Assembly: GCF_002005225.1 (NCBI RefSeq)
Contig: NZ_CP019724.1
Span: 1,550,001 to 1,614,000 of the forward strand
DNA: 64,000 nt
From: Streptomyces pactum
GTDB taxonomy: Bacteria; Actinomycetota; Actinomycetes; Streptomycetales; Streptomycetaceae
Reading direction: 5' to 3'
Under the pieces are notes generated by a model. The model was not told where the DNA came from. It made no database searches and saw only the letters and a list, made by a program, of their open reading frames with translations. Numbering within the stretch: the first letter of the stretch is position 1; every line of letters starts with the position of its first letter. A program made the translations under genes and the position numbers. Shown piece by piece: positions 27,906 to 36,514 of the stretch.

Positions 27906-27949
27906 CGCGGACACCAGTGCGGGTCCCCCGCCGCCCCCGCGCAGCCGGA

Positions 27950-29362
27950 TCACGGTGCGGCGGGGCCCTCCGCGCGCCGTCTGCGGGCCGCCATCACCGC
28001 GTAGACCAGCACGCCCGCGAAGAGGAACAGCACGCCCTGGTACACCGCCGCGTAGCCGGCACCGGCGACCAGCCAGAGGGAGAATCCGGCCGCGACCGCC
28101 GCGATCACACCGTCCCGCACGAGCCGCGACCGGTCGACCCTCTCGCCCTGTCCCGACACCAGGTGGAAGAGCTGCGCGGCGGTGGCCAGCAGGTACGGCA
28201 CGGTCGCGGTGAAGGTGGTGACGAGGACGAGGACCTCGAAGACCTTCGCCGGACCCGACGTGTAGTTGTAGACGGTGAGCAGGGAGGCGAGGACGACGGT
28301 GACGGCGACCCCGGTCGTCGGGACGCCGCGCCGCCTGCGGGCGAACGCGGCCGGGAAGAGGCCGTCCTTCGCGGCGGCGTACGGGGTCTGGGCGCTGAGC
28401 AGCGTCCAGCCGTTGAGGCAGCCGGTCATGGACACCAGGGCGGCGAGTGCCACGGCCCAGCCGCCCCAGGCGCCGCCGAACATGGCGTTCACGGCGTCGG
28501 AGAAGGGCGCGGTGGAGTCCACCAGACGGTCGTGGGCGACCGTGCCGAAGACGGACAGGGTGCCCAGGAGATAGACCAGGGCGGCGCCCGCGGTGCCGAT
28601 GACCGTGGCCCGGCCGACCGTGCGGCGGGGGTCCTTGACCTCGCCGGCGCTGACGGCGGCGGACTCCACGCCGAGGTAGGAGAAGAGCAGGATCGCGGCG
28701 GCGGCGGAGACCGCGCCGATGCCGCTGCCGCCGCTCGCGTTGAACGGGCCGAGGTTGTCCGCGTCGAAGAAGAACAGCCCGCCGACCGCGACCAGGAGCA
28801 GCGGAGCGAACTTCAGGACGGTCGACACCAACTGGACGGCGCCCACGTAGCGGGTGCCCGCGAAGTTGGCGAGCGCCGGCAGCCACTGGATGACGAGCGC
28901 GGCAAGGCAGGCGGTCCAGCGGTGGTCGTTCACCGGGATCAGGACGTCGAGGTAGCCGACGGCGGCGACGGCCAGGGCCGCGTTGGACACCCAGGTGGTG
29001 ATCCAGTACGCCCAGGCGGCGAGGAAGCCGGCGAAGTCGCCGAAGGCCTCGCGGGCGTAGACGTAGGGGCCGCCGGTGCGCGGGTCGCGGGCGGCGAGGC
29101 GGCCGAAGACCAGGGCGAGCGCGACGGCGCCGACGGTCAGGACACCGAAGGCGAGCAGACTGATCGTGCCGAAGGGCGCGACGGAGGCCGGAAGCAGGAA
29201 GATGCCGCCGCCGATGATGTTGCCCATGACCAGGGCGGTGGCGACGGGGAGCCCGAAGCGGCGGGCGTGCCTGCCGTCGCCGGGTGCCGGAGCGGAATCG
29301 GGGGCCGCGGGGGTTTCCCGCTGGTCCGGAGCCGGTGGGGGGACGGTCCCGGTGACGTGCAT
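27950..29362 (-). CDS. APC-family amino acid permease
   Basis: A 470-residue transporter with about 12 hydrophobic segments. The first helix carries the substrate motif GNIIGGGIFLLPAS of the APC (amino acid-polyamine-organocation) family. Also seen are PRTGGPYVYAREAFGDF and LFSYLGVESAAVSAGEVKDPRR, which place it near arginine/agmatine or basic amino acid permeases (AdiC-like); the substrate cannot be read from sequence. The N-terminal 30 residues are Pro/Ala-rich and cytoplasmic. The ATG at 29362 is preceded by AAGGAAGG. It lies 84 bp after the next minus gene and may be transcribed with it. Confidence 0.9.
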   Translation of the reverse strand: MHVTGTVPPPAPDQRETPAAPDSAPAPGDGRHARRFGLPVATALVMGNIIGGGIFLLPASVAPFGTISLLAFGVLTVGAVALALVFGRLAARDPRTGGPYVYAREAFGDFAGFLAAWAYWITTWVSNAALAVAAVGYLDVLIPVNDHRWTACLAALVIQWLPALANFAGTRYVGAVQLVSTVLKFAPLLLVAVGGLFFFDADNLGPFNASGGSGIGAVSAAAAILLFSYLGVESAAVSAGEVKDPRRTVGRATVIGTAGAALVYLLGTLSVFGTVAHDRLVDSTAPFSDAVNAMFGGAWGGWAVALAALVSMTGCLNGWTLLSAQTPYAAAKDGLFPAAFARRRRGVPTTGVAVTVVLASLLTVYNYTSGPAKVFEVLVLVTTFTATVPYLLATAAQLFHLVSGQGERVDRSRLVRDGVIAAVAAGFSLWLVAGAGYAAVYQGVLFLFAGVLVYAVMAARRRRAEGPAAP

Positions 29363-29446
29363 GGGGTGGGGCGCCTTCCTTGGAACTGGTGCCCGGGATC
29401 GCCGGGACGGCGCCCATGGTCGGGCACGGTCCGGCACGGTTCCAAA

Positions 29447-31591
29447 TCAGGCGCTTTTGTCCTGTACGACCCCGTCCACCACCGGAAAAGGTCCGCTGTC
29501 GACGGCTCTGGACCGGGGATCCTCCACGGGCACCTGCGGGCCGTTCGACTCGCGTAGCCAGCGGCGCAGGACCCGGTGCACGTGCTCGGCGCCGACGATC
29601 TCCGCGCCCTCGGCGACCGGCGCGGACAGGACCACCGGTGACAGCAGGAAGGCACGCGACTGGGCGCCGCCGAGCCCGCCGTGGGAGCCGATCTGCTCCT
29701 CGAAGGCGAGAACTTCGCCGTCGGCCGGGTCGTGGAAGGAGTTGACCATGATGTCGGCGGTGTGCGGGAAGGAGTGCGTGCGGCGCACGGCGTCGGCGGC
29801 GCCGGGTCCGAAGGGCGCGAGCGGGCCGGGGTCCTCGTCGAGCCGGTCGAGCCGGACCTCCGCGCCCCGCGCGCCGAGTACGACACCGCCGTGCCGCTCG
29901 CTGCGGACCAGCAGGAAGCCGATGCCGGGGTGGTTGGCGAGGGTGGGCAGCAGGGCGGGGTGGCGGGCGTCGATCTCCTCCCGGGTCATCCGGTGCCGGA
30001 CGTCCGGGAAGGAGACCAGGCCCAGATTGCCGGAGGCCAGCACGATCGGCTCCGAGCGGCGGCCGGTGGGGGTGTCGGCGGGGCGCTGCTGCTCGGCGCC
30101 CTCCTCGACGGGCCGGTGCAGGGCGGCCCGTACGGTGTTGCGCGCCTCGGCGCCGCTGCGGGTGCGCTGCGCGCGGCGCGGCACGGGCAGCCCGCAGCCG
30201 GCCCGCACCAGGTCGCCGAGGGTGAGGCCGTAGCGGGCGCGGAAGGTCTCGCCGGGGCTCTGGCCGTGGTCGGACAGGACGACGACGCGGTACCTGCGGG
30301 GGGCGTGCTCGGCGACCTTCTCGATCAGCGCGAGGGAGCGGTCGAGCCGCTGGAGGACCTTCGCGGCGTCCCGGCTGCCCGGCCCGGAGTGGTGCGCCAC
30401 CTCGTCGTAGGCGACCAGGTCGGCGTAGACGGCGGTGCGGCCGGCGAGCATGTCGCCCATCACCGCGGCGACGACGACGTCCCGTTCGACGACGGTCGCG
30501 AAGGCGCGGACGAAGGGGTAGAGGCCGCCGCGGGAGACGCGGGGGCGGACCTTGTGGACGCGGGCGCGGGTGGACTGGCCGATCTCCCGGCAGACCTCGG
30601 CGACGAAGGACATCGCGGTGCGTACGGCGTTCGCCGGGTCGGAGAAGTAGGCGAAGTAGCCGGACCGGGACCGCGTCTGAGGGCCGCGGCGGCGGGTGGC
30701 GATGGAGAGGACGAGGGCCTGTTCGTCGGCGCCGCCCCCGAAGAGGTTGCCGCGGCTGGCGCCGTCGAAGCTGAGCAGTCCGCCGTCGCCGGTGTGCTTG
30801 ACGGCGCGGTGCTGCAGTTGGGCGGCGCTGGTCGGGCGGTTGCAGACCACCACCTCGCCGCTGTCCTTCTCGTACCAGCGGAAGGCGGGGACGTCGTGGT
30901 TGGAGCCGTGCAGGATGCCGAGTTGGCTGGCGCCGGTCTGGCTGGACCAGTCGGTGCGCCACAGGGCGAGCCGGTGGGTCGCGGAGGTGCCGTCGCGGCC
31001 CAGCCACCGGGCGACGGTGGGCATGGCGCCGCCGTCGACGGCGTCCAGCAGGACGTCGTGACCGACGCCGTCCAGTTGCAGGAAGACGGTGCCCGGGTCG
31101 GCCGGGCAGGGCGGGCCGGATCCGCGGCGGCGGTCGGCGAGGCGGTAGAGCCGGCGCCGGTAGGCGTCGTCGTCGCGCACGGCCAGGGCACCGCCGGTGG
31201 CGGAGGCGACGGCCGACATGACGGCGGCCACCACGACCGCCGTCTCCGGAGCGACGCCGCCGCGCCCGGCCGGATTCACGTCGATCGCGAGGAGCAGCAG
31301 CCCGCCGTTGAGGAAGAAGACGAGGAGCCCGAGGACGAGCGCCGGCACCAGGAGCAGCAGTCGGACCAGCAGTGGCCACACCAGGGCGGACAGCAGGCCG
31401 AAGGCGCCGGCGCCGACCGCGGCGGTCATCGCGATGTCGGTCGCGCTGTCGCCGTCGGGCGACTGGAGCCGGAAGTCCGGCAGGATCCCGGCGAGCACGA
31501 GCATGGTGAGGGTGGAGACGGCCCACACCGTGACACTCCGCCCGATCTGACTGGCGACCCGGCGCCAACGCCCTCCACCCACGCTCCGCAC
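29447..31591 (-). CDS. Membrane-anchored alkaline-phosphatase-fold protein with holin-like N-terminus
   Basis: A 714-residue two-part protein. Residues about 15-130 contain four hydrophobic segments like the Phage_holin_4 family (TLTMLVLAGILPDFRL, LVRLLLLVPALVLGLLVFFL). From about 165 on it has an alkaline phosphatase/phosphodiesterase fold: the metal motif TVFLQLDGVGHDVL, then YADLVAYDEVAHHSGPGS, VVVLSDHGQSPGETF, and HGGLGG near the end. It is likely an exported or membrane-bound hydrolase of phosphate esters or nucleotides; the substrate is unknown. A GTG start at 31591 is chosen, with only a weak binding site; a GTG at 31582 is possible. Confidence 0.8.
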   Translation of the reverse strand: MRSVGGGRWRRVASQIGRSVTVWAVSTLTMLVLAGILPDFRLQSPDGDSATDIAMTAAVGAGAFGLLSALVWPLLVRLLLLVPALVLGLLVFFLNGGLLLLAIDVNPAGRGGVAPETAVVVAAVMSAVASATGGALAVRDDDAYRRRLYRLADRRRGSGPPCPADPGTVFLQLDGVGHDVLLDAVDGGAMPTVARWLGRDGTSATHRLALWRTDWSSQTGASQLGILHGSNHDVPAFRWYEKDSGEVVVCNRPTSAAQLQHRAVKHTGDGGLLSFDGASRGNLFGGGADEQALVLSIATRRRGPQTRSRSGYFAYFSDPANAVRTAMSFVAEVCREIGQSTRARVHKVRPRVSRGGLYPFVRAFATVVERDVVVAAVMGDMLAGRTAVYADLVAYDEVAHHSGPGSRDAAKVLQRLDRSLALIEKVAEHAPRRYRVVVLSDHGQSPGETFRARYGLTLGDLVRAGCGLPVPRRAQRTRSGAEARNTVRAALHRPVEEGAEQQRPADTPTGRRSEPIVLASGNLGLVSFPDVRHRMTREEIDARHPALLPTLANHPGIGFLLVRSERHGGVVLGARGAEVRLDRLDEDPGPLAPFGPGAADAVRRTHSFPHTADIMVNSFHDPADGEVLAFEEQIGSHGGLGGAQSRAFLLSPVVLSAPVAEGAEIVGAEHVHRVLRRWLRESNGPQVPVEDPRSRAVDSGPFPVVDGVVQDKSA

Positions 31592-31707
31592 ACCTCACGT
31601 CCCGGCCCGTCGTCCGCGCGGGCCTGCCCCACCCTGTCACAACGGTCCGGAGCACCCGTTTGTCCCCCCGGGTCCGGTTCACGCCCCCGCGGTGCCCGCG
31701 ACGGAGG

Positions 31708-32109
31708 TCAGCGGCCGTCGTACCCGGCCGTCGGCATCGACAGCCGCCGGTGCACGCACGCCTTCATCCGGGCGTCGTAGGACGGTTCGGCGTGACCGAC
31801 CGTCTCGACCCGGACCCCGCGCCGCGCGCACTCCGTCAAGAACTCCTCCACGGACGACAGGGCACTTTCCAGCACCCGGCGGCTGGGCGCCACGAACAGG
31901 TCGTGCCCGGGCCGGACTCCGTCCCACAAGGCGTCGTGGTCGGTCCGCAGTCCGCGTACCAGGAGTTCCCTGGCGACGACGTATCCGTGCGCCGCGGCCC
32001 AGCGGGCGCACATGGCGTGCTGGCTGCGGGAGTCGACCAGGAAGGGGTCGTCGTCCAACTGCTCCAGCGGCGTCAGACTCGCGATCGCCGTCACCCGCAC
32101 CCGTCTCAT
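31708..32109 (-). CDS. Small protein with resemblance to serine-recombinase N-terminal fold, function unknown
   Basis: A 133-residue protein with no certain family. The pattern SQHAMCARWAAAHGYVVARE, a middle stretch DLFVAPSRRVLESALSSVEE and CARRGVRVETV recalls the resolvase fold (Q-R-C-A-A-GY, then a second strand, then G-V-R-V). The usual YxRVS catalytic serine motif is replaced by VRVTAIASLTP and no DNA-binding end is present, so it is not a working recombinase. It may be a signalling or regulatory relative. The ATG at 32109 follows GAGGGGGAC. It is divergent from the next gene with an 82-bp gap. Confidence 0.6.
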   Translation of the reverse strand: MRRVRVTAIASLTPLEQLDDDPFLVDSRSQHAMCARWAAAHGYVVARELLVRGLRTDHDALWDGVRPGHDLFVAPSRRVLESALSSVEEFLTECARRGVRVETVGHAEPSYDARMKACVHRRLSMPTAGYDGR

Positions 32110-32191
32110 GGCGTCCCCCTCACCTCCCGTTTCGCCGCCGACCCTACTCCTGGACGTAGGCTTCGGGGAGTCGCGCGAAGGAGGCAAAGGG

Positions 32192-32965
32192 GTGCCGGTG
32201 GAGCTCACGTGGTGGGGTCACGCCACCTGCACGGTCGAGGACTCGGACATCCGCGTGCTCACCGACCCTCTGTTCGTCCGCCGGCTCGCCCATCTGCGCC
32301 GCAGGCGGGGCGAGGTGCCGCCGCCGGACGCCTGGCGCGCGGACGTGGCGCTCGTGTCCCACCTGCACGCCGACCACCTGCACGTGCCGTCGCTCGCGCG
32401 GCTCGCGCCGGGCACGCGCCTGCTCGTGCCCCGGGGCGCACGACGGGCGGTGCCGGGGCTGCGCCGGCTGGGGCACCTGGAGCTGACCGAGGTGGCGCCC
32501 GGCGACCGGACGGTCGTCGGGGGCCTGCGGATACGGGCGGTGCCCGCGCGGCACGACGGGCGGCGGCTGCCGCTCGGACCGCACCGCTCCCCCGCCCTCG
32601 GCTATGTCGTCGAGGGCGAGGCACGGACCTACTTCGCCGGGGACACCGGCCTGTTCGACGGCATGGAGAAGGAGGTCGGGCCGGTCGACGCGGCGTTGCT
32701 GCCGGTGGGCGGCTGGGGGCCGTACCTGGGCGCGGAGCACCTGGACGCGGGGCGGGCGGCCGAGGCGCTGGCCCGGCTGGCGCCGCGCACGGCGGTGCCG
32801 GTGCACTACGGCACGTACTGGCCGATCGGGATGGACGCCGTGCGCCCCCACGAGTTCCACACGCCGGGTGACGAGTTCGTGCGCCTGTCGGCGCTGCGCG
32901 CGCCGGGCGTGGCGGTGCACCGGCTGGGGCACGGTGAGAGTGTGCGCGTGGAGGTCGCGCGGTGA
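32192..32965 (+). CDS. Metallo-beta-lactamase-fold hydrolase (UlaG-like)
   Basis: A 257-residue metal hydrolase. Metal ligands are in the family motif VSHLHADHLHVPSL (HxHxDH), and further family positions are ARHDGRR, FAGDTGLFDGM and VPVHYGTYWP. The N-terminal TWWGHATCTVED places it with UlaG/YtnP-like proteins rather than true beta-lactamases. It is cytoplasmic, with no signal peptide. The GTG start is preceded by AAGGAGG. Its stop overlaps the start of the DedA gene, so the two are co-translated. Substrate unknown. Confidence 0.88.
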   Translation: MPVELTWWGHATCTVEDSDIRVLTDPLFVRRLAHLRRRRGEVPPPDAWRADVALVSHLHADHLHVPSLARLAPGTRLLVPRGARRAVPGLRRLGHLELTEVAPGDRTVVGGLRIRAVPARHDGRRLPLGPHRSPALGYVVEGEARTYFAGDTGLFDGMEKEVGPVDAALLPVGGWGPYLGAEHLDAGRAAEALARLAPRTAVPVHYGTYWPIGMDAVRPHEFHTPGDEFVRLSALRAPGVAVHRLGHGESVRVEVAR

Positions 32966-33594
32966 GCCGACTGGGAGCCGCCGTGACGAGCATCCCGGCC
33001 GAGCCGGCCCAGCAGGCGTTCGGCTATCCCTCGCTGTTCCTGCTGGTGCTGATCGGGGCGCTGGTGCCGGTGGTGCCGACCGGCGCGCTGGTGAGTTCGG
33101 CGGCCGTGGTGGCGATGCACCAGTCGCTGCCGTTCTCGATGCTGATGGTGTTCGCGACGGCGTCGCTGGCCGCGTTCTGCGGGGACATGGCGCTGTACTG
33201 GCTGGGGCGGCGCGGGGTCGGCTCGAGGAACGGCTCGCGCTGGCTGGAGGCGATCCGGTCCCGGGCGCCCGAGGACCGGCTGGAGCAGGCGCAGGAGAAG
33301 CTCGCCGAGCACGATGTCGCGGTGCTGGTGCTGTCCCGGCTGGTGCCGGCGGGGCGGATACCGGTGATGCTGGCCTGCCTGCTGGCCGAGTGGCCGCTGC
33401 GCCGGTTCGCCCGGGGCAACCTGCCGGCCTGCCTGGCCTGGGCGGTGACGTACCAGCTCATCGGCGTCCTCAGCGGCGCCCTGTTCAGCAAGCCGTGGGA
33501 GGGCGTGGCCGCGGCGATCGCACTGACCGTGCTGGTCAGCGGGGCGCCGAGCGTGTGGCGGCGGCTGCGGGGGCAGGGGCCGGCGAAGGCGTAG
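32962..33594 (+). CDS. DedA-family membrane protein
   Basis: A 210-residue integral membrane protein of the DedA/VTT family (half-transporters linked to lipid carrier recycling and membrane homeostasis). Family marks: LVLIGALVPVVPTGALVSSA, FCGDMALYWLGRRGV (G-D-x3-Y-x2-G-R) and VLVLSRLVPAGRIPVMLACL. Four to five helices are visible. The GTG at 32962 overlaps the stop of the metallohydrolase gene. In Streptomyces such members are often called membrane-associated proteins without a set role. Confidence 0.88.
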   Translation: MSRLGAAVTSIPAEPAQQAFGYPSLFLLVLIGALVPVVPTGALVSSAAVVAMHQSLPFSMLMVFATASLAAFCGDMALYWLGRRGVGSRNGSRWLEAIRSRAPEDRLEQAQEKLAEHDVAVLVLSRLVPAGRIPVMLACLLAEWPLRRFARGNLPACLAWAVTYQLIGVLSGALFSKPWEGVAAAIALTVLVSGAPSVWRRLRGQGPAKA

Positions 33595-33862
33595 GCCGCC
33601 GGCGGCCCGGGCCTGGGCGGGGCCCTGGAGGGGCCGGGAGGGGCGGGTTCGGCAGAGGGCGGGCCCGGCAGGCACGCGGATCCCGGACGCGAGCCCGGAG
33701 AGCACGCGGACCCGGAAAGCATGCAAGCCCGGCAACACGAGGACCCGGAAAGCGCTGGAGCCCGGAAGGCACGCGGGCGCGAGCACCGGCGGCACCGATG
33801 GCACCGATGGCACCGGCGCCATCGGACTCGTGGACTGGCGGACTGGCGGACTGGCGGACTGG
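33595..33862. repeat. Repeat-rich spacer between convergent genes
   Basis: A 268-bp non-coding spacer between the DedA gene and a minus-strand hydrolase. It holds degenerate CCCGGAAAGCACG-type direct repeats at about 33650-33780, a GGCACCGAT repeat near 33790-33815, and four tandem GACTGGCG units near 33834-33865. No simple terminator stem stands out. The repeats are short, imperfect and of low complexity. Confidence 0.65.
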
Positions 33863-34954
33863 TCACTCCAGCAGGCGGGACGCACCGACGGGGAGGTCCC
33901 ACAGGTGCTCCCGGGGCAGGCCCGCCCGCTGCCAGGCGGCGCGTACCCGGGTGAGCGGTTCCATCACCGGTTCCGCGGACAGGACGAACGTGCCCCAGTG
34001 CATCGGCGCCATCCGTCGGGCGCCGACGTCCTGGGCGGCCCGCACCGCCTCCTCCGGGTCGCAGTGCACGTCGCGCAGCCACCAGCGGGGATCGTAGGCG
34101 CCGATGGGAAGCAGGGCGAGGTCGATGCCGGGATGGCGGCGGCCGATGCGGGCGAACCAGTGGCCGTACCCGGTGTCACCGGCGAAGTACACGCGCCGGC
34201 CGTCGGCGTCGGTGAGGACCCAGCCGCCCCACAGCGTGCGGCACGTGTCGGTGAGGGTGCGCTTGGACCAGTGGTGGGCCGGTACGAAGTCGAAGCGGAC
34301 GCCGTCCAGTTCCGCGGCCTCCCACCAGTCCAGCTCGGTGACCCGGGTGAAGCGGCGGCGGTGGAACCAGCGGCCGAGCCCCGCCGGGGCGAAGACGGGG
34401 GTGTCGCGCGGCAGCCGGCGCAGGGTGGGGGCGTCCAGGTGGTCGTAGTGGTTGTGGCTGATGACGACCGCGTCGACGCCCGGCAGGGCGCTCCAGGGGA
34501 CGCCGACGGGAGTGACGCGGGCCGGGGTGCCGAGGATGCGGCGGGACCAGACCGGGTCGGTGAGCACGGTGAGCCCGCCGATGCGCACCACCCAGCTCGC
34601 GTGTCCCGCCCAGGTGACGGCGACGGTGCGCGCGTCCACGCGGGGCAGCGGGCCGGGCGCGTAGGGCAGCCGGGGGATGTCGGCGAGGCCCTCGGGGCCG
34701 GGTCTCACCGCGCCCTCTCGGGCGAATCTGGCGACGGCCTTCAGGCCGGGAAGCGGCGCGGTGAGCCGGTCGTGGAAGGTCCGCGGCCACACCCGGTGTT
34801 CGGCCATCGGCCGGGGTTCGGCGAGCGGCGGGTACGGGGGAGCCGAGGAGGACGTGGCCGCCGGCGCGCCGGTGCCCTTGACGGACGTGGACCCCGACGT
34901 GGACGTGCTCGTGGACATGGACGTGGACGTGCTCGACCGAGGCTGCTGCGTCAT
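33863..34954 (-). CDS. Metallo-beta-lactamase-fold hydrolase (NAPE-PLD-like)
   Basis: A 363-residue hydrolase. Metal motif VVISHNHYDHLDAPTL (HxHxDH), then FVPAHHWSKRT, VYFAGDTGYGHWF and MHWGTFVLSAEPVMEPLTR match the NAPE-phospholipase D-like/RomA group. The first 40 residues are a low-complexity Ser/Thr tract (SSTSTSMSTSTSTSGSTS) with no clear signal peptide. Its ATG overlaps the TGA of the upstream PLP-fold gene (ATGA), so the two are co-translated. A lipid or phosphodiester substrate is possible by family; nothing in the sequence proves it. Confidence 0.88.
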   Translation of the reverse strand: MTQQPRSSTSTSMSTSTSTSGSTSVKGTGAPAATSSSAPPYPPLAEPRPMAEHRVWPRTFHDRLTAPLPGLKAVARFAREGAVRPGPEGLADIPRLPYAPGPLPRVDARTVAVTWAGHASWVVRIGGLTVLTDPVWSRRILGTPARVTPVGVPWSALPGVDAVVISHNHYDHLDAPTLRRLPRDTPVFAPAGLGRWFHRRRFTRVTELDWWEAAELDGVRFDFVPAHHWSKRTLTDTCRTLWGGWVLTDADGRRVYFAGDTGYGHWFARIGRRHPGIDLALLPIGAYDPRWWLRDVHCDPEEAVRAAQDVGARRMAPMHWGTFVLSAEPVMEPLTRVRAAWQRAGLPREHLWDLPVGASRLLE

Positions 34955-36363
34955 CGAGGAGGCTCCCGTCGCTGAGCGTCGCGCAGATCGCCGAAGACCG
35001 ACTTCAGACCGATCAACGCGCGTTGCACGTGTGGCAGTTCCAACGGGTCGGGGGAGGTGAGGCATTCCGCGCGCTGCTCCGCGGTGCCGCCGTCCAGCAG
35101 CGGGCCGGTGGCCAGCCGCACGCGCAGGGCCGGAAGGTCGTCGCCGAAGCGGTGCCCACCGGGGGCGGGCATGCCGAGCCGCGCGGTGAGGAAGTCCTCC
35201 AGTTCCTGGGCGTCGCCGACGCCCTGGGCGCCGAGCGCGTCGCGCAGCGGGCCGAGGTCGGCGTACAGGTGGCGGCCGGCCTGCGGGGGCCGGGCGGTGG
35301 CGCCCGCGGCGACGACGGCGGCGTGTACGGCGGCGGCCACGCGCGCGTGCAGGCGTACGGCGCACGACCGGCGGGCGGCGACGGGCTCGGGTTCGGCGAG
35401 CGCGTACCCGGCCGCCGCGGCGACGGGCGCGGCGACGCGGGCGCCGAGGGCGGTGAGCACGTCGAGCACGCGCGCGTGGAGGCCGTCCCCGGCGGCGGAC
35501 GCGGGGAACCGGGCGACGGCGGCCGGCCAGCCCGGCGGCAGCAGCGCGCCGGCCAGGTCGGTGACGACGGTGACCCGCTCGGGCAGCATCTCGGCGGGGC
35601 TGAGCAGCACGGTGGCATGCGGGTCGTGCACGGTGTCCCGCCAGGTCTCGTCACCGACCAGGTGCAGTCCCTCACCGGCGGCGGCCTCGACGGTCTCGTG
35701 CAGCAGTTCGGGCGGCGCGACGGTTCCGGTGGGGTCGTCGGCGACGGCCAGTACGAGCAGGCGGGGGTCGCCGCCCTCGGCGCGGACCCGGCGGACGGTT
35801 TCCAGGAGGGCGTACGGGTCGGGGACGCCGCCGGACTCGGCCGGGGTCGGCACGTGGAAGACGGGCCTGCCCAGCAACCGTGCGTACGGCGCCCACCAGG
35901 CGGCGCAGGGACGGGGCACCAGGACGTCGCCGCCGAGCGCGGCGGTCAGCGCGAGCAGCAGGGCGTTGGCGCCGGGGGCGGCGGCGACGTGGTCGGGCCC
36001 GGTGGGCAGACCGCGCCGCTCCCAGTAGCCGCAGGCGGCGTCGAGGAGGGGCGGGGCGCCGCCGGCCGGTTCGTCGCGGCCGCGGCCCGCCGCGGCGGCG
36101 AGTACGGCGGAGAGTTCGGGCAGCACGGGCAGTCCGTCGTCGGGAATGTGCGGGCCGTATCGGACGGGCCCATGCCCCACGGGGTCGTGCCCCACCGACC
36201 CTCGCCCCACGGGGTCGTGCCCCACGGGGTCGTGCGCGGGCCGGTGGTGCCGCACGGCCACGCGCCTCACGGCGTCGTGCCCCTCGAAGCCATGCCCCTC
36301 GAAGCCATGACCCTCGGAGCCATGGCCGTCGGAGTCATGGCCGTCGGGATCCGTCCACCGCAT
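34951..36363 (-). CDS. PLP-dependent aminotransferase-fold protein lacking the catalytic lysine
   Basis: A 470-residue protein with the class I/II aminotransferase fold: GPDHVAAAPGANALLLALTA, a large-domain stretch LLVLAVADDPTGTVAPPELL, and VGDETWRDTVHD. Two key residues are changed. The Asn of the usual NPTG is Asp (DDPTG), and where SxSKxxG with the PLP lysine should stand the sequence reads VVTDLAGALLPPGW, without lysine. The N-terminus has His/Gly/Asp repeats (DGHDSDGHGSEGHGFEGHG, and HDPVG units) that could bind metal. I chose ATG 36363, which has GCGGAGGCACGC in front; ATG 36465 has no such site. It overlaps the hydrolase gene after it. It is probably a non-catalytic relative. Confidence 0.75.
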   Translation of the reverse strand: MRWTDPDGHDSDGHGSEGHGFEGHGFEGHDAVRRVAVRHHRPAHDPVGHDPVGRGSVGHDPVGHGPVRYGPHIPDDGLPVLPELSAVLAAAAGRGRDEPAGGAPPLLDAACGYWERRGLPTGPDHVAAAPGANALLLALTAALGGDVLVPRPCAAWWAPYARLLGRPVFHVPTPAESGGVPDPYALLETVRRVRAEGGDPRLLVLAVADDPTGTVAPPELLHETVEAAAGEGLHLVGDETWRDTVHDPHATVLLSPAEMLPERVTVVTDLAGALLPPGWPAAVARFPASAAGDGLHARVLDVLTALGARVAAPVAAAAGYALAEPEPVAARRSCAVRLHARVAAAVHAAVVAAGATARPPQAGRHLYADLGPLRDALGAQGVGDAQELEDFLTARLGMPAPGGHRFGDDLPALRVRLATGPLLDGGTAEQRAECLTSPDPLELPHVQRALIGLKSVFGDLRDAQRREPPR

Positions 36364-36514
36364 GCGTGCCTCCGCCCAGTCCTGGGTGCCGTGTCCTGTC
36401 GCCGCCCGGCCGGGTGCTCTCTCCCCCGGTCGTTGCTCCAAGTACCCACCGTGCCGCCCTGTCATGGCTGTGCCCCCCGGTCGCGGATCACGCGCGGACC
36501 GGCGGCGGCGCGGG

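Noticed and set aside
29447..29946. Prophage holin gene from a phage remnant
   Set aside because: The holin-like helices are the N-terminus of a larger hydrolase, and no other phage genes, integrase or att sites are seen.
27180..31682. 1500-codon minus-strand frame across permease and phosphatase genes
   Set aside because: Its permease and phosphatase parts are Arg/Pro-rich out-of-frame translations. Only the end overlaps real metallopeptidase pieces, which are listed as a pseudogene.
33834..33865. GACTGGCG repeats as a binding-site array or origin
   Set aside because: Only four short units in a low-complexity spacer, with no neighbouring replication or regulator gene.
32604..34097. 497-codon plus-strand frame across the MBL and DedA genes
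   Set aside because: Out-of-frame reading over two well-supported genes and a repeat spacer; rich in Arg, Gly and Ala only.
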